A stretch of DNA of 64,000 bases from Cognatundibacterium rugosum. GTDB lineage: Bacteria; Pseudomonadota; Gammaproteobacteria; Burkholderiales; Burkholderiaceae_D. A program made the position numbers and the translations under genes. The notes beneath the pieces were generated by a model. The model was not told the origin of the DNA. It was given only the letters and a program-made list of their open reading frames with translations, and did no database searches. The stretch is taken from assembly GCF_014284365.1 (NCBI RefSeq), contig NZ_JACOGG010000008.1:142584-206583 (forward strand). The letters are read 5' to 3'. Shown in pieces: positions 45,778-55,426 of the stretch (within the stretch, counting starts at the first letter, position 1; the number at the start of each line of letters is the position of its first letter).

Positions 45778-46163
45778 AGCTCAGAAAAAGGGATGCCGTT
45801 TTTTGCTGCTCCTGGAGAACTACTCTTTACATCAAAAACTTTACCTTTATCCTCTTCTTCAGGAGGGATAATTTTCCATGGAAGTTCTGAGATTGGATCA
45901 ATGGGGATTGAGTGTAAGTATTTTTTTTCAACGAGTTCTTCCAGTGTTTCTGGATATCTCCCTGTGTCGCTATAAAAGTGACTGATTGTTTCACGAGTGT
46001 TGCGTAAATTGTGCAATAAAACAGTCTCTTTCGAGGTTTCGATACTTTGAAAATAGCGAGGGCTAGCCAATGTCAATAGTAATGCTACTATTGCCAAAAC
46101 AACAAGTAACTCAATCAACGTAAATCCGTTGTCGCGGGTTCGTAGAATCGATTGGTTTACCAT
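45774..46163 (-). CDS. Type II secretion-type pseudopilin
   Basis: The 129-residue product has the prepilin signature G-FTLIELLVVLAIVALLLTL starting near residue 13, with Glu at +5, and a short GspG-like globular domain (YSDTGRYPETLEELV, IDPISELPWKI). It should be cleaved by a prepilin peptidase and join the pseudopilus. It overlaps both neighbours by a few bases. Confidence 0.85.
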   Translation of the reverse strand: MVNQSILRTRDNGFTLIELLVVLAIVALLLTLASPRYFQSIETSKETVLLHNLRNTRETISHFYSDTGRYPETLEELVEKKYLHSIPIDPISELPWKIIPPEEEDKGKVFDVKSSSPGAAKNGIPFSEL

Positions 46164-46636
46164 TTTTTATAAGGGATTCCATTAAGCCCAACTTTTGTTG
46201 ATGACGAATAAATATCATACACATCATCTCCTTCTTGCGGATCATCTGCTTCGCTTGAATAGCTACGTATTTTCCAAGTTTCTGAGTCAGATATAGCACT
46301 ATTTGCGTTAAATGGGTCACGAGGAATCCGACGTAAGAAATAAAGTTTAGTCCGTTGAGGACTACGTTGATCAACGGTGCCTTTTACTAAAACATCCAGG
46401 TCCCTTGGATACCCAGTACTACCAATTTCTTTTATTATTTTGCCTTCATCGCTAGCACGCTTATATGCATCAATAGCTAAGCGAATTTCTCTGAGAGCTA
46501 ATCTCAGCTCTCGTTCTTGATGGCGCTGGAAAGCAAGTTGAGTCATTGGTATGCACATAATTGCTAACACTGCCAATATCGCTAGCGTCACAAGTAACTC
46601 TATTAGAGTAAACCCCGAAGACTTTTTCACTTTCAT
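46157..46636 (-). CDS. Type II secretion-type pseudopilin
   Basis: The 159-residue product carries the signature G-FTLIELLVTLAILAVLAIM near residue 8 with Glu at +5. A globular domain follows with LREIRLAIDAYKRASDEGK and RRIPRDPFN. It is similar in plan to the next gene downstream, suggesting duplication. It overlaps the secretin gene by four bases. Confidence 0.85.
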   Translation of the reverse strand: MKVKKSSGFTLIELLVTLAILAVLAIMCIPMTQLAFQRHQERELRLALREIRLAIDAYKRASDEGKIIKEIGSTGYPRDLDVLVKGTVDQRSPQRTKLYFLRRIPRDPFNANSAISDSETWKIRSYSSEADDPQEGDDVYDIYSSSTKVGLNGIPYKKW

Positions 46637-49035
46637 TGCTGTATTTTGAGGTTTAAAGCTGTAGGTACTGGCACTGGAATAACTCTGCCACCGAACCCTG
46701 TTGCGCTGACATTGCTCACTTGAATTGTACTGTTGTCGCTACTGCCTAAAGCTTTGAAATTCACTGAGAGCAGTGTGCCTTGCGTTACAGCGCCTACATC
46801 ACCGTTTCGAGTATCGGAAACGATAATTTGACCATTTTGATCAATCCTGCTCATAAAAGTGGTTTGGGCATTTCCTTGTTTTAGAAAGTCACCCTCAATT
46901 ACGTCGTTCACTTGTAATAGCTTACTATCATATGTAATCGTTAAGGGAATATTGAGAATACCTTGATCAGACTGTATATTGAGTTGAACTGAAAAGTTAT
47001 CCCCAACTTTTATATTGCCTGGCCCTTGCCACTGTAGCTTTGGTGGGTTGCTTGATACGATTCCAATATTTGGGTATTGAGGATTAGTGTTTGTGCCCGT
47101 ATTTACCTGATTGAGAAATTGCCCTTGGACATTTGGCATACCATTGTTTGGCTGAGAGGTCGCTTGAGATTTGTTAGCATTTTCAGGAGATGTTCCTGAT
47201 TTTTTTGATGCATCATTTGTGTTCAATGGTGATGCTGCGTTTGCCGCAGAAGAGTTATTTGAATCAGGGCGGTTTCTGAATGAACTATCCGTGCCAGCCT
47301 GAAACTCTGACAGAGAGGCTTCAGGTCGCTGAATGTTTCTGACGATTCTGGGAGTGATAGATAAGATGATTTCTGTTTTCTGATTATCGTCAGTGTTACC
47401 CCCGAAAAGTCGCCCAAGAATCGGCAACTCTCCGAGTCCTGGCACCTTATTTGCACTTGTTCTATCTTCGTTGTTGATTAGACCCGCAAGAATTTGTGTC
47501 TCACCATCTTTTAACCGCAGGACCGTACTGGCATTACGTGTACCTATTTGATATGCAGTCGAGCCTGACTTGGTCTGGGTCTGTCCGACTATATTGCTGA
47601 CTTCCATGTCGACCTTAATGGCCACATCGTTGTCTAAATAAACAGTGGGTTGTACATTAAGTTTTAAACCGACTTCCAAATAAGTAATCGATTCGGAAAC
47701 GAATCCAGTTGCCGTTGATGTTGTCGTAATATTAGGAACGCGCTCTCCAATGAGAATTTTTGCATTTTCATGATTGCGTGCCCGAATTCTTGGATTCGCT
47801 AATAAATTTGCGTCAGAGTCTTGTTTTTTTGCATTGACCGTCATCGGTGAAACTGTTGCACCTATGCTGCCAGTGTTGAGGTTTCGCAAATTGCGCAATG
47901 ACACGCTGCCGCCGACAGTCGATGGTAGCGGAGTTAGACTCAATGAATCAGGCCACTGAATGCCTAGTGCTAATAAGCGAGTTCGTTTTATCTCTAGAAC
48001 TTCCACTTCTAGCATCACTTCTGGTTCAGGAATGTCTTGCAAGCTTATTAGCCTTTCAGCAACTCGAATGGCGTCAGGGCTATCTCTCAAAATTAGCATA
48101 TTGAGTTTTTCATCAATCACGATATCTTTTGTTTTTACTATCGTTTTTACAGTATTCGCGATCGACTTAGCATCGACGTTGGCCAGAAAAAAGGTTCTCA
48201 CAACCATTTCTTGGTAGTCTTTTACTTTGGCAGGGGTATTGGGGTAAATCAAAATCGTATTCGCATCCACGATCTGTTGTTCAAGTTGGTTTGTCATTAG
48301 TACAAAATGAACTGCAGATTCGATCGTGCTGTCTTTTAAGAAAATTGACGTTTTCTGATCTGTTTTTACTTCCTTATCGAATACGAAATTCATCCCAGAT
48401 GAATGAGAAATTACTTCGAATAACTGTTTAAGACTGACATCTCTGAACTCAATACTAATAGGTTTTTTGAATTTTCCAGAGAGCCCTAGGTCTGATGCAG
48501 TCGATTTATTTTTTTCAATAATTTTTCTTTGCAAGGATTGTGCAGCGATGTTATTTGGGTTTTCCGTAAGAACAATGTGCAATTTGTTTCTAGCGGTCTC
48601 CAGATCATTATTCCCGAAAGCAAGCTGTGCTTCATTCGTTAACTGCCATTGACGCTGCCCACTCTTTAGTTCATCTAGTTTCGCAATGGCGCGCTCATTC
48701 AAAGGGTCTATCCTGAGTACATTTTCTAATGCCTGCTCCGCTTCTTGGCTTTTTCCCGTGACTTTTAGTTTTTCAGCTCTTTGCAGATAGGTACTCAAAA
48801 CTTTATCCCTTAACTCCAAGAATGCGAATCGATATTCCGCATTTTTGGAGTCAGCTGTGGAAGCTTGCTGAAATTTATCCATTGCTTGTTCTAGCTTTCC
48901 TGAGGCCGCTAATTCCTTTCCCTCACGAAAGGATTGTTGAGCTGCACAGCTACTCAATATAACGGCAGCAACAATACACAGTAGGATATTTCTTCCGAAC
49001 TTCGTCAGTAAGTTGTAAGAACAGATGGACAACAT
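46633..49035 (-). CDS. Lipidated secretin with C-terminal cohesin domain
   Basis: The 800-residue product is the outer-membrane channel. A signal with lipobox (L-S-S-C near 30) implies lipidation. Residues about 35-180 form TPR-like repeats. N0/N1-type periplasmic domains follow (ISIEFRDVSLKQLFEVIS, VVRTFFLANVDAKSIA), then the secretin domain (about 350-580) with VPGLGELPILGRLFGG. After a Ser/Asn-rich linker the last ~135 residues match a cohesin domain (NIKVGDNFSVQLNIQSDQGI, ITYDSKLLQVNDV). Cohesin-tailed secretins are known from hybrid type II/type IV pilus-like systems. No separate pilotin is seen, in line with self-lipidation. Confidence 0.9.
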   Translation of the reverse strand: MLSICSYNLLTKFGRNILLCIVAAVILSSCAAQQSFREGKELAASGKLEQAMDKFQQASTADSKNAEYRFAFLELRDKVLSTYLQRAEKLKVTGKSQEAEQALENVLRIDPLNERAIAKLDELKSGQRQWQLTNEAQLAFGNNDLETARNKLHIVLTENPNNIAAQSLQRKIIEKNKSTASDLGLSGKFKKPISIEFRDVSLKQLFEVISHSSGMNFVFDKEVKTDQKTSIFLKDSTIESAVHFVLMTNQLEQQIVDANTILIYPNTPAKVKDYQEMVVRTFFLANVDAKSIANTVKTIVKTKDIVIDEKLNMLILRDSPDAIRVAERLISLQDIPEPEVMLEVEVLEIKRTRLLALGIQWPDSLSLTPLPSTVGGSVSLRNLRNLNTGSIGATVSPMTVNAKKQDSDANLLANPRIRARNHENAKILIGERVPNITTTSTATGFVSESITYLEVGLKLNVQPTVYLDNDVAIKVDMEVSNIVGQTQTKSGSTAYQIGTRNASTVLRLKDGETQILAGLINNEDRTSANKVPGLGELPILGRLFGGNTDDNQKTEIILSITPRIVRNIQRPEASLSEFQAGTDSSFRNRPDSNNSSAANAASPLNTNDASKKSGTSPENANKSQATSQPNNGMPNVQGQFLNQVNTGTNTNPQYPNIGIVSSNPPKLQWQGPGNIKVGDNFSVQLNIQSDQGILNIPLTITYDSKLLQVNDVIEGDFLKQGNAQTTFMSRIDQNGQIIVSDTRNGDVGAVTQGTLLSVNFKALGSSDNSTIQVSNVSATGFGGRVIPVPVPTALNLKIQQ

Positions 49036-49571
49036 TAATCGAATACTCCAATGGGCAGCGTTTGTGTTTGTTTAAGTGGAAGGTACGTCAGATACAAAGT
49101 CGGCGGAGATATTTTTTCCACGCGATATCGCTCGTCTATCGTGTCTTTCTCTCGGATAACGAAAGCTTGATCACCTTCAGATAAGTAGACTTCCCATATA
49201 CCAGATTCAAATTTTTTTCCTATATAAGTGAATGGCAATGAAGGCGCAACAGGCACCTCTGTGGGTAAACTCTGAATTGACGCAGAAAGTGGAGGAGACC
49301 AATTTTTTTGGTTAAATAATGTGTTGTGAGCAGTCGTGCTATTACTATTTCCGATAAAACTGGAACGTGGCTGTAATGTCGTGAGACTCAATACAGCAAG
49401 GTCTGCTTCTTGTTTTTTTGAAGATACACTCGATTTCGTATTGGCTGGAACAAAATTATTTTTTCTTTCCGTTGCTTCGACAACACCGGATTGCGGAGTT
49501 TTGTCTGAAAAAAATGCTAACCAGGCTGCTGCAAAGACGATAACCGTTAATAACAATTGACGAAATTTCAT
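49035..49571 (-). CDS. PilP/GspC-like inner-membrane linker
   Basis: The 178-residue product has one N-terminal membrane helix, a Ser/Thr-rich periplasmic linker and a C-terminal beta-rich domain (PFTYIGKKFESGIWEVYLSE, FVIREKDTIDERYRVEKI) resembling the HR domain of GspC/PilP. Such proteins connect the inner-membrane platform with the secretin, whose gene follows directly (one-base overlap). Confidence 0.7.
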   Translation of the reverse strand: MKFRQLLLTVIVFAAAWLAFFSDKTPQSGVVEATERKNNFVPANTKSSVSSKKQEADLAVLSLTTLQPRSSFIGNSNSTTAHNTLFNQKNWSPPLSASIQSLPTEVPVAPSLPFTYIGKKFESGIWEVYLSEGDQAFVIREKDTIDERYRVEKISPPTLYLTYLPLKQTQTLPIGVFD

Positions 49572-50146
49572 GGCTTTCTGGCAGGTGTATTGATAGCTGG
49601 TCGCAAATACAAAGTGAAGCTAAGTTTGGCTTCTACTATGTCACTTCCGATTACCTCGCGCTTTAAATGTAATTCATCCATACTGGCAAAAGGTATCGCA
49701 AGTAAAATCTCCTCACAAAATCTCCGGATTTCAGGGTATGTCGCTTTTACCGGCAATTGAAATTGGTAGGTTTTTATGTCCGTTTCCTTACTCTTCGCTG
49801 ATTTATAGTTACCCTGTTGGAGTTGAATCCCATTCTTTTCAGCAATCTGAAATAAAACTTTTAATTCATTGATTGCATCTTCCTTGTGTCCTAAAGATTG
49901 GTAGAATAAATCAAGTGGGTTTTCTGGTTGGGTCTTCAGCGAGACCTTTGTCGATATTCCCTTGTACGTGTCTTGTAACATGCTTAGCTGCGTCTGTAGG
50001 TTCAAATTTTTCGTTGATGCATTTGGAATAAAGATTGTCCAAAAACTGCTAGTAGCAATTAGCAGTAGCATGCTCGAAATGTTGAACCATCCAAGTTGTC
50101 TGATGAATAGTTCTGTTTTTAAGTAAACCAGTTTGAATCGATTCAT
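49568..50146 (-). CDS. PilO/GspM-like assembly-platform protein
   Basis: The 192-residue product has a short cytoplasmic start, one membrane helix (about 19-40), a coiled segment and a ferredoxin-like periplasmic domain (KTYQFQLPVKATYPEIRRFC). Size, topology and place between PilN-like and PilP-like genes support PilO/GspM. It overlaps both neighbours by four bases. Confidence 0.7.
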   Translation of the reverse strand: MNRFKLVYLKTELFIRQLGWFNISSMLLLIATSSFWTIFIPNASTKNLNLQTQLSMLQDTYKGISTKVSLKTQPENPLDLFYQSLGHKEDAINELKVLFQIAEKNGIQLQQGNYKSAKSKETDIKTYQFQLPVKATYPEIRRFCEEILLAIPFASMDELHLKREVIGSDIVEAKLSFTLYLRPAINTPARKP

Positions 50147-50694
50147 TTTTCTATTTGCTTTTGTTTCGCTTCAAATTGAAACCGTAAAGGTTTGTTCGAT
50201 TCCTGTTCGTTGACTACATGACGGATTAACACAACGTTGTTAAACTCACCATCGGCATTTAATGCAGCCAAATAAGATAGCATCGCATTGTAATTTTTTG
50301 CTTCTGCTTCAATTCGCACAGCTTCTTTTTTTGAATCAGGTTCGATACTAAGCAACGCGATATCCATAGGCGTGAGTTTTTCCAATTTATCAAGTAACCC
50401 ACTCCAAGGGAAATTTAATTGCTTTACTATTTGATTGACAACCCTGATTTTTTCATTAGGGATATTCTCAGTTATTGGCGTTTCTTTTTGTTGATATCGA
50501 GAGATTTTTGTTTGTACGCTTACAATATCGTTTTGAATACTTTTAGCTGTGTCAAGTAATCCAATATAAACAAATATGCTATAAAAAAGTAGTATTAAAA
50601 ATCCAAACAGAAGCCCACGCTGTAACCAAGATAAACGCAGTATGCTGGCTGTTAATCCGGATTTAGAAAAATTAATGTTTAATCGTTTCATCAT
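50143..50694 (-). CDS. PilN-like assembly-platform protein
   Basis: The 183-residue product has one membrane helix (about 25-47), a coiled coil and a small periplasmic domain (VNQIVKQLNFPWSGLLDKLE, IALLSIEPDSKKEAVRIEAEAKNY is the family-like core in two parts). This matches PilN. It overlaps its neighbours by four bases in the order M-N-O-P. Confidence 0.7.
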   Translation of the reverse strand: MMKRLNINFSKSGLTASILRLSWLQRGLLFGFLILLFYSIFVYIGLLDTAKSIQNDIVSVQTKISRYQQKETPITENIPNEKIRVVNQIVKQLNFPWSGLLDKLEKLTPMDIALLSIEPDSKKEAVRIEAEAKNYNAMLSYLAALNADGEFNNVVLIRHVVNEQESNKPLRFQFEAKQKQIEK

Positions 50695-51497
50695 TTACGT
50701 TCGTACCCTATGACGTAATGCAGAATAGACGTTGTTTGAGGTATAGTATTTTTAGTCGTTAGATCAATGATGCCAACAGAGCTATTTTTCCAGGCGATGG
50801 GTAAGTTTCCAACTAAGTGAATTTTTTTAATCTCGCTTAAGCCCAATCTTAGCGATTCGATCCGGATTTGTTGATCTAGCCAATTGTGTTGAACCTCATG
50901 TGTATCGAAAAAGGGAATCATGCGAATGTCTCCGATCCCATGTTGTTGGATACAGATAATTTGCAATAAATTTTTATCGATGACGATTAACAAATCACCA
51001 GCAGATAACGCCTTTCTATGGGCATTCCACACGGAAGCTAATTGTGGCGTTGTATTTAAAACGCGGAGCTTAAACTCTGTTGTCAACTGAGTCAGTTGAT
51101 GGAGCAACGATTTGGGTATGGCACATGCAAAAAAAGGATATTGTTGATTCCAGTCACCTTGGATGAGCCAATCCTCGTACTTTTCACCGAATAATGTTTG
51201 AAATCTCGCATATGCCACATCTCTGCAGTCACGTAGGCTAACAGTATTTTTAGCAGGCTTGACTATGAAATGACGCACAAAATCATTTGATAAATGAACG
51301 TAACAAGTTCTATTACGGATTTTATTTTCAGTTAATAGTGTACGCAGCTGCGTGTCCCATGGTTGGGAGTTGTTGATACTGCTTTTTGTGACGGTACTAG
51401 ATGAATAGAACTTACCTGTTCTTTTCTGATGGCGGACGATTACTTCATTGATTCCTATACCAATTTGAACCGAGCTACTGAAGAAAAGTTTAAGCAT
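50691..51497 (-). CDS. PilM/GspL-like cytoplasmic protein
   Basis: The 268-residue product has no membrane helix and a reduced actin-like pattern, for example SSVQIGIGINEVIVRH at the start and GDLLIVIDKNLLQIICIQQHG near 165. By position and topology it is the PilM equivalent, which would link the ATPase to PilN. Sequence similarity is weak, so the call rests mainly on context: it overlaps gspE by eight bases. Confidence 0.6.
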   Translation of the reverse strand: MLKLFFSSSVQIGIGINEVIVRHQKRTGKFYSSSTVTKSSINNSQPWDTQLRTLLTENKIRNRTCYVHLSNDFVRHFIVKPAKNTVSLRDCRDVAYARFQTLFGEKYEDWLIQGDWNQQYPFFACAIPKSLLHQLTQLTTEFKLRVLNTTPQLASVWNAHRKALSAGDLLIVIDKNLLQIICIQQHGIGDIRMIPFFDTHEVQHNWLDQQIRIESLRLGLSEIKKIHLVGNLPIAWKNSSVGIIDLTTKNTIPQTTSILHYVIGYERK

Positions 51498-53214
51498 TCA
51501 AAGTGACCCGTTTAATTTCTTCCAGTGTAGTTTCCCCTTTTTTTACCAACTCGAGCGCCGTTTCACGTAGGCTGCGCGTGCCATTCATGCGGGCCATATT
51601 TTTTATTTGGCGAATCGGTTTTTTTTCGATAATCATTTCTCTGATTTCATCGGTAAGTGTGAGGATCTCTGCGATAGCGCGGCGTCCTTTGTAGCCTGTA
51701 CCACGGCAATCTCCACATCCATTTCCTTTTTTTAGTGTGAAATCGTTTATGTGTTCAACGTCGGTTTGCATCAGACTCAATTCCTGGCTGTCTGGCCTAT
51801 ACGCGCGCGAACAATGCGGGCAATTTAATCGGATCAAACGTTGGGCCCAGACTCCATTTAGTGCTGATACGAACGCATATGGATCAATACCCATGTGGGT
51901 AAAGCGACCAAACACATCAAATACATTATTGGCATGGACTGTGGTCAAGACCAAATGTCCTGTTAGTGCAGATTGAATAGCGATCTCGGCTGTTTCTCGA
52001 TCACGGATCTCGCCGACCATAATTTTATCTGGATCATGTCGCAGGATAGACCTTAAGCCTTTCGCAAAACTAAGGCCCTTTTTTTCGTTGACCGGAATTT
52101 GTAGGATCCCTGGCAGTTGATATTCGACTGGGTCTTCAATTGTGATAATTTTATCGCGCCCGCTATTAATCTCTGTCAGGGCGGCGTAAAGTGTGGTCGT
52201 CTTTCCGGACCCGGTTGGACCGGTTACAAGCAACATACCGTATGGTTCTTCTGCTAGTTGACGTAAAGTAGTTAAAGAACTTGAATCGAAATTCAGTGCG
52301 TCCAGTGTTAATGAACCATATTCTTCAACCATTGACCGTTTATCCAGGATGCGGATTACTGCATCTTCGCCATGTATGCTAGGCATGATCGATACGCGCA
52401 AATCAATTTCCCTCCCTCCGCTCTGAACCTGAAAGCTCCCGTCTTGCGGTACTCTACGCTCCGCAATGTCGAGCTCTGCTAACACTTTTATTCGCGAAAT
52501 AACTTGCTCTGCATTTTCGATGCCTTGTGCGGACGTTGCGTTATCCAGGATGCCATCAATGCGATACTTGACAAGCAATCCGCTGGCTGTGCTTTCCAAA
52601 TGAATGTCAGATGCACCCGCTTTCAAAGCATCGTAGAGTGTTGAGTTGACCAACTTGACTGCCGGACTAGATGACTCGCTAATAGATGAAAATGACAGTA
52701 CTTCAATAGTAGATTCGAGTTGTTGCTCTGATTTGGCTGCATTTTCCATGTGATCGACGGCACGAACCGATTCCTCTTGCTTAGTCAGATAAGCGGCGAG
52801 GTCGGAGGGGAGGGCCAAACGATAGGAGATGTAAGAGGTTGCTTGTGTTTCCAGCCAAATCATCAGGTCAGTGTCGAAGGGATCCGTGATGATACCGATG
52901 ACGTTCTGTTGGGTATTCTCGCGGACTCGCAATAATGCACATTGCCTTTGCATGGATTTCGACAGTGAAACTAAATCGAACGCAGGTGGCAGTGACATCA
53001 TCTCTTCTGTTTCAATTGGAACTAGATCAAACAGCGAAGCAACGACTTTGATTAACGTGCGCTGTTCTTGACCAGTTAATTCTTGCAGCGAGGAGAATAG
53101 TGACTGACCTGATGATTGTGCGAGCGAGCGTGCACGAGTCAATATTTTTTCGTCAAATGCCCAATCAAGAGGCGCAATAATTGCACCTTCAGCAGCAGTA
53201 CCAAATTTTGTCAA
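51490..53214 (-). CDS. Type II secretion ATPase GspE-like
   Basis: The 574-residue hexameric ATPase powers pseudopilus assembly. It has an N-terminal domain, then SDIHLESTASG and VKYRIDGILD, Walker A GPTGSGKTTTLYAAL near 330, the Walker B region IMVGEIRDRETAEIA, the His box TGHLVLTTVHAN, and a tetracysteine zinc site (CPHC ... CGDCRGTGYKGRR). All catalytic motifs are intact. Confidence 0.93.
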   Translation of the reverse strand: MTKFGTAAEGAIIAPLDWAFDEKILTRARSLAQSSGQSLFSSLQELTGQEQRTLIKVVASLFDLVPIETEEMMSLPPAFDLVSLSKSMQRQCALLRVRENTQQNVIGIITDPFDTDLMIWLETQATSYISYRLALPSDLAAYLTKQEESVRAVDHMENAAKSEQQLESTIEVLSFSSISESSSPAVKLVNSTLYDALKAGASDIHLESTASGLLVKYRIDGILDNATSAQGIENAEQVISRIKVLAELDIAERRVPQDGSFQVQSGGREIDLRVSIMPSIHGEDAVIRILDKRSMVEEYGSLTLDALNFDSSSLTTLRQLAEEPYGMLLVTGPTGSGKTTTLYAALTEINSGRDKIITIEDPVEYQLPGILQIPVNEKKGLSFAKGLRSILRHDPDKIMVGEIRDRETAEIAIQSALTGHLVLTTVHANNVFDVFGRFTHMGIDPYAFVSALNGVWAQRLIRLNCPHCSRAYRPDSQELSLMQTDVEHINDFTLKKGNGCGDCRGTGYKGRRAIAEILTLTDEIREMIIEKKPIRQIKNMARMNGTRSLRETALELVKKGETTLEEIKRVTLNA

Positions 53215-54413
53215 GAGAGGCTCCCGGCCAAATCAAAAATCGGCATGTAAAGTAACACTACGATAGTTCCAACGATCAAGCCTATAACAGCCATCAAGAT
53301 TGGTTCAAAGGCGCGCGTGAAATGGTCTATCCAGCGATTAATTTCATTGTCATAAAATGCTGCAGATTGTGTAAGCATTAATCCCAATTCTCCCGACCGC
53401 TCGCCGACTCTTAGCATGCGTAATGAAATAGGAGTAGCTAGTTTGTATCGTTCAAATGCAATGGATAATGGGCTGCCAGACTCAATTTCTTTTATTGCGC
53501 AACTGATTTGTTCGCGCATCTCATCACTCATCATATTTCGCGCAGTCTCAAGTGCCGATGTTATGGTAACGCCTCCTTCAAGCAGCATTCCCAGCGTCAA
53601 ATATAAACGCGACAACTCATAAATTTTCACGCGCTCACCAATTTTGGGAACCTTGTGTATCAATCGTCTCAGATTGCCATTCAAGTATTGATGATACATG
53701 CCGGTTATAGTGGCACCAATAATCAAAAAAGTGCTCAAGAATATAGATAAAGTATGTTTGGATACAAATTGTCCCCACTCCAGCAATAATTGAGACATTA
53801 AGGGTAGGCTTCTTCCGGTGTCTTGATAGACTTCGGAAAATTTGGGGACGACATAGCCAATTAAGAAAAAACTGACCGTGCCGCCGACACACAGTAGGAT
53901 CAGCGGATATATGGAAGAATTAATTACTTTATTTCTGACAATTTCTAGGCGCTGGTCGTACTCAATATATCGAGCGAGAGAGCGAGGTAAATCGCTGGTA
54001 CCTTCGGCCGTATGAATCATGCCTACAAATAGAGGAGGAAATACGTCGGTTTGTTCAGCGAGTACGCTGGAAAAACGCTTACCTTCTCGCAAACCTGTGA
54101 GTAGCCTGGACAGTAAAGCGTGTGTGCCGCTGTTTTGTTCCTTTTCCAATAAAGCCTCAAGTGCTTCAACGATAGTCAATCCGGCAGTGAGCAACGCGAG
54201 TAACTCTTGACTAAACAAAGTCAAAGCACCATGTTTTCTGATGGAGGATTTTTGTTGATGATCTTTTTGCTTCCAGACCGATTGTTGGCCGACGGACGTG
54301 ACCATGCATCCTCTGGCTTCTATTTGAGCGCGCGCATCGCTCGCATCTCTTGCATCGATTAAATCGACCAAAATTTCATTTGCTGATGAAACAGAGCGAA
54401 CTTCAAAAAGCAT
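53211..54413 (-). CDS. Type II secretion inner-membrane protein GspF-like
   Basis: The 400-residue platform protein has two T2SSF domains with three membrane helices (about 170-190, 220-245, 370-395). Recognisable segments are LTLFSQELLALLTAGLTIVE, PLFVGMIHTAEGTSDLP and MLRVGERSGELGLML. It overlaps the ATPase gene by four bases and lies 25 bases after gspG. Confidence 0.92.
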   Translation of the reverse strand: MLFEVRSVSSANEILVDLIDARDASDARAQIEARGCMVTSVGQQSVWKQKDHQQKSSIRKHGALTLFSQELLALLTAGLTIVEALEALLEKEQNSGTHALLSRLLTGLREGKRFSSVLAEQTDVFPPLFVGMIHTAEGTSDLPRSLARYIEYDQRLEIVRNKVINSSIYPLILLCVGGTVSFFLIGYVVPKFSEVYQDTGRSLPLMSQLLLEWGQFVSKHTLSIFLSTFLIIGATITGMYHQYLNGNLRRLIHKVPKIGERVKIYELSRLYLTLGMLLEGGVTITSALETARNMMSDEMREQISCAIKEIESGSPLSIAFERYKLATPISLRMLRVGERSGELGLMLTQSAAFYDNEINRWIDHFTRAFEPILMAVIGLIVGTIVVLLYMPIFDLAGSLS

Positions 54414-54438
54414 AAATACCTAAAACACTCAAACGATT

Positions 54439-54888
54439 TTAGTTGATGATATCTGCGTTCTCGCCTGTGCCGCCTGGCTGCCCGTCTTTGCCATAAGAGA
54501 TAATATCAAAATCTCCTTTTGTACCTGGAGATTTATACATATAAACATTGCCCCACGGATCTTTCGGAATGTCTTTTTTTAAGTAAGGACCATTCCATTT
54601 TGCTGTATTTGGTGGAGATACAAGTAAAGCCGCTAGCCCCTCTTCGGTTGTTGGATATCGACCGACATCGAGTCGGAATGAGTCCAACGATTTTTCAAAC
54701 GCTTCAATTTGCGCTTTAGCGACGACAGTTTCAGATTTGCCGAGTTGGGAAAAATATTTTGGACCCACATAAGCTGCCAATAAGCCAATGATGACAATAA
54801 CAACCAACAGCTCAAGCAGCGTGAATCCAGATGCCTGCAACGATTTGAAGCGAGATGAAATTTCAGGTTTTATTTTTTTAAAAGCCAT
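54439..54888 (-). CDS. Major pseudopilin GspG-like
   Basis: The 149-residue product has the signature G-FTLLELLVVIVIIGLLAAYV near residue 21 with Glu at +5. The classical GspG core follows (LDVGRYPTTEEGLAALL, GPYLKKDIPKDPWGN), ending in a Gly/Asp-rich calcium-site region (SYGKDGQPGGTGENADI). It is the first gene of the operon and faces the giant secreted protein gene across a 538-base gap. Confidence 0.93.
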   Translation of the reverse strand: MAFKKIKPEISSRFKSLQASGFTLLELLVVIVIIGLLAAYVGPKYFSQLGKSETVVAKAQIEAFEKSLDSFRLDVGRYPTTEEGLAALLVSPPNTAKWNGPYLKKDIPKDPWGNVYMYKSPGTKGDFDIISYGKDGQPGGTGENADIIN

Positions 54889-55426
54889 GGCTGTTCGGGA
54901 TTTGAAATATTTAGATAAATTGCAATTGGCGCACTAAGTTAATTGATCTTACCTTGTTAGCAATCCTTGGACAATGATGAGGGCATTCATTGAGTGATTA
55001 AGCAACTTAAAAAACTAAAATATGATCAACATCATAATTATATTGCGATAAATATATTTTAATTGATACATTAATACAATAAATGTTTCGAAATGACTTA
55101 TTAATTTTTAATGTCTCAAGTTCGATTGTCGCTTAAGTAAAGAATTTTTTAAGGTCGTTAAATTCGGTGATTTGTAGATTCAGGAATCAATGTAGTCTTT
55201 CTTTTTCCTGACAATATGCCATTAAGTATCTCATGTTGATATCGGAATTGCAGTGAAGTTTTTTTGATGCTTCCACTTAAGTCTGGTCAAAATTAGGGTA
55301 ATTTTGTTAGAAAAAAAGCACAGAGATTGATATATTTTTGAAAAGTAGGGGTTTTGATTGATGTATTAAGTTACATTAATGTTCAATTTGTTATTAATTG
55401 AGTTTGCTCGTTATTAGGGGTTGGGT
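54889..55426. other. AT-rich divergent control region
   Basis: No supported gene lies in these 538 bases between the secretion operon and the giant secreted protein gene. It must hold both promoters; no -35/-10 pair is strong enough to name. AGGGG at 55416-55420 is the ribosome site of the giant gene. Confidence 0.5.

Noticed and set aside
47136..47146. GGTATGCC copy (reverse) as a far attachment site
   Set aside because: It lies inside the secretin coding sequence with no flanking similarity to the tRNA end; chance match.
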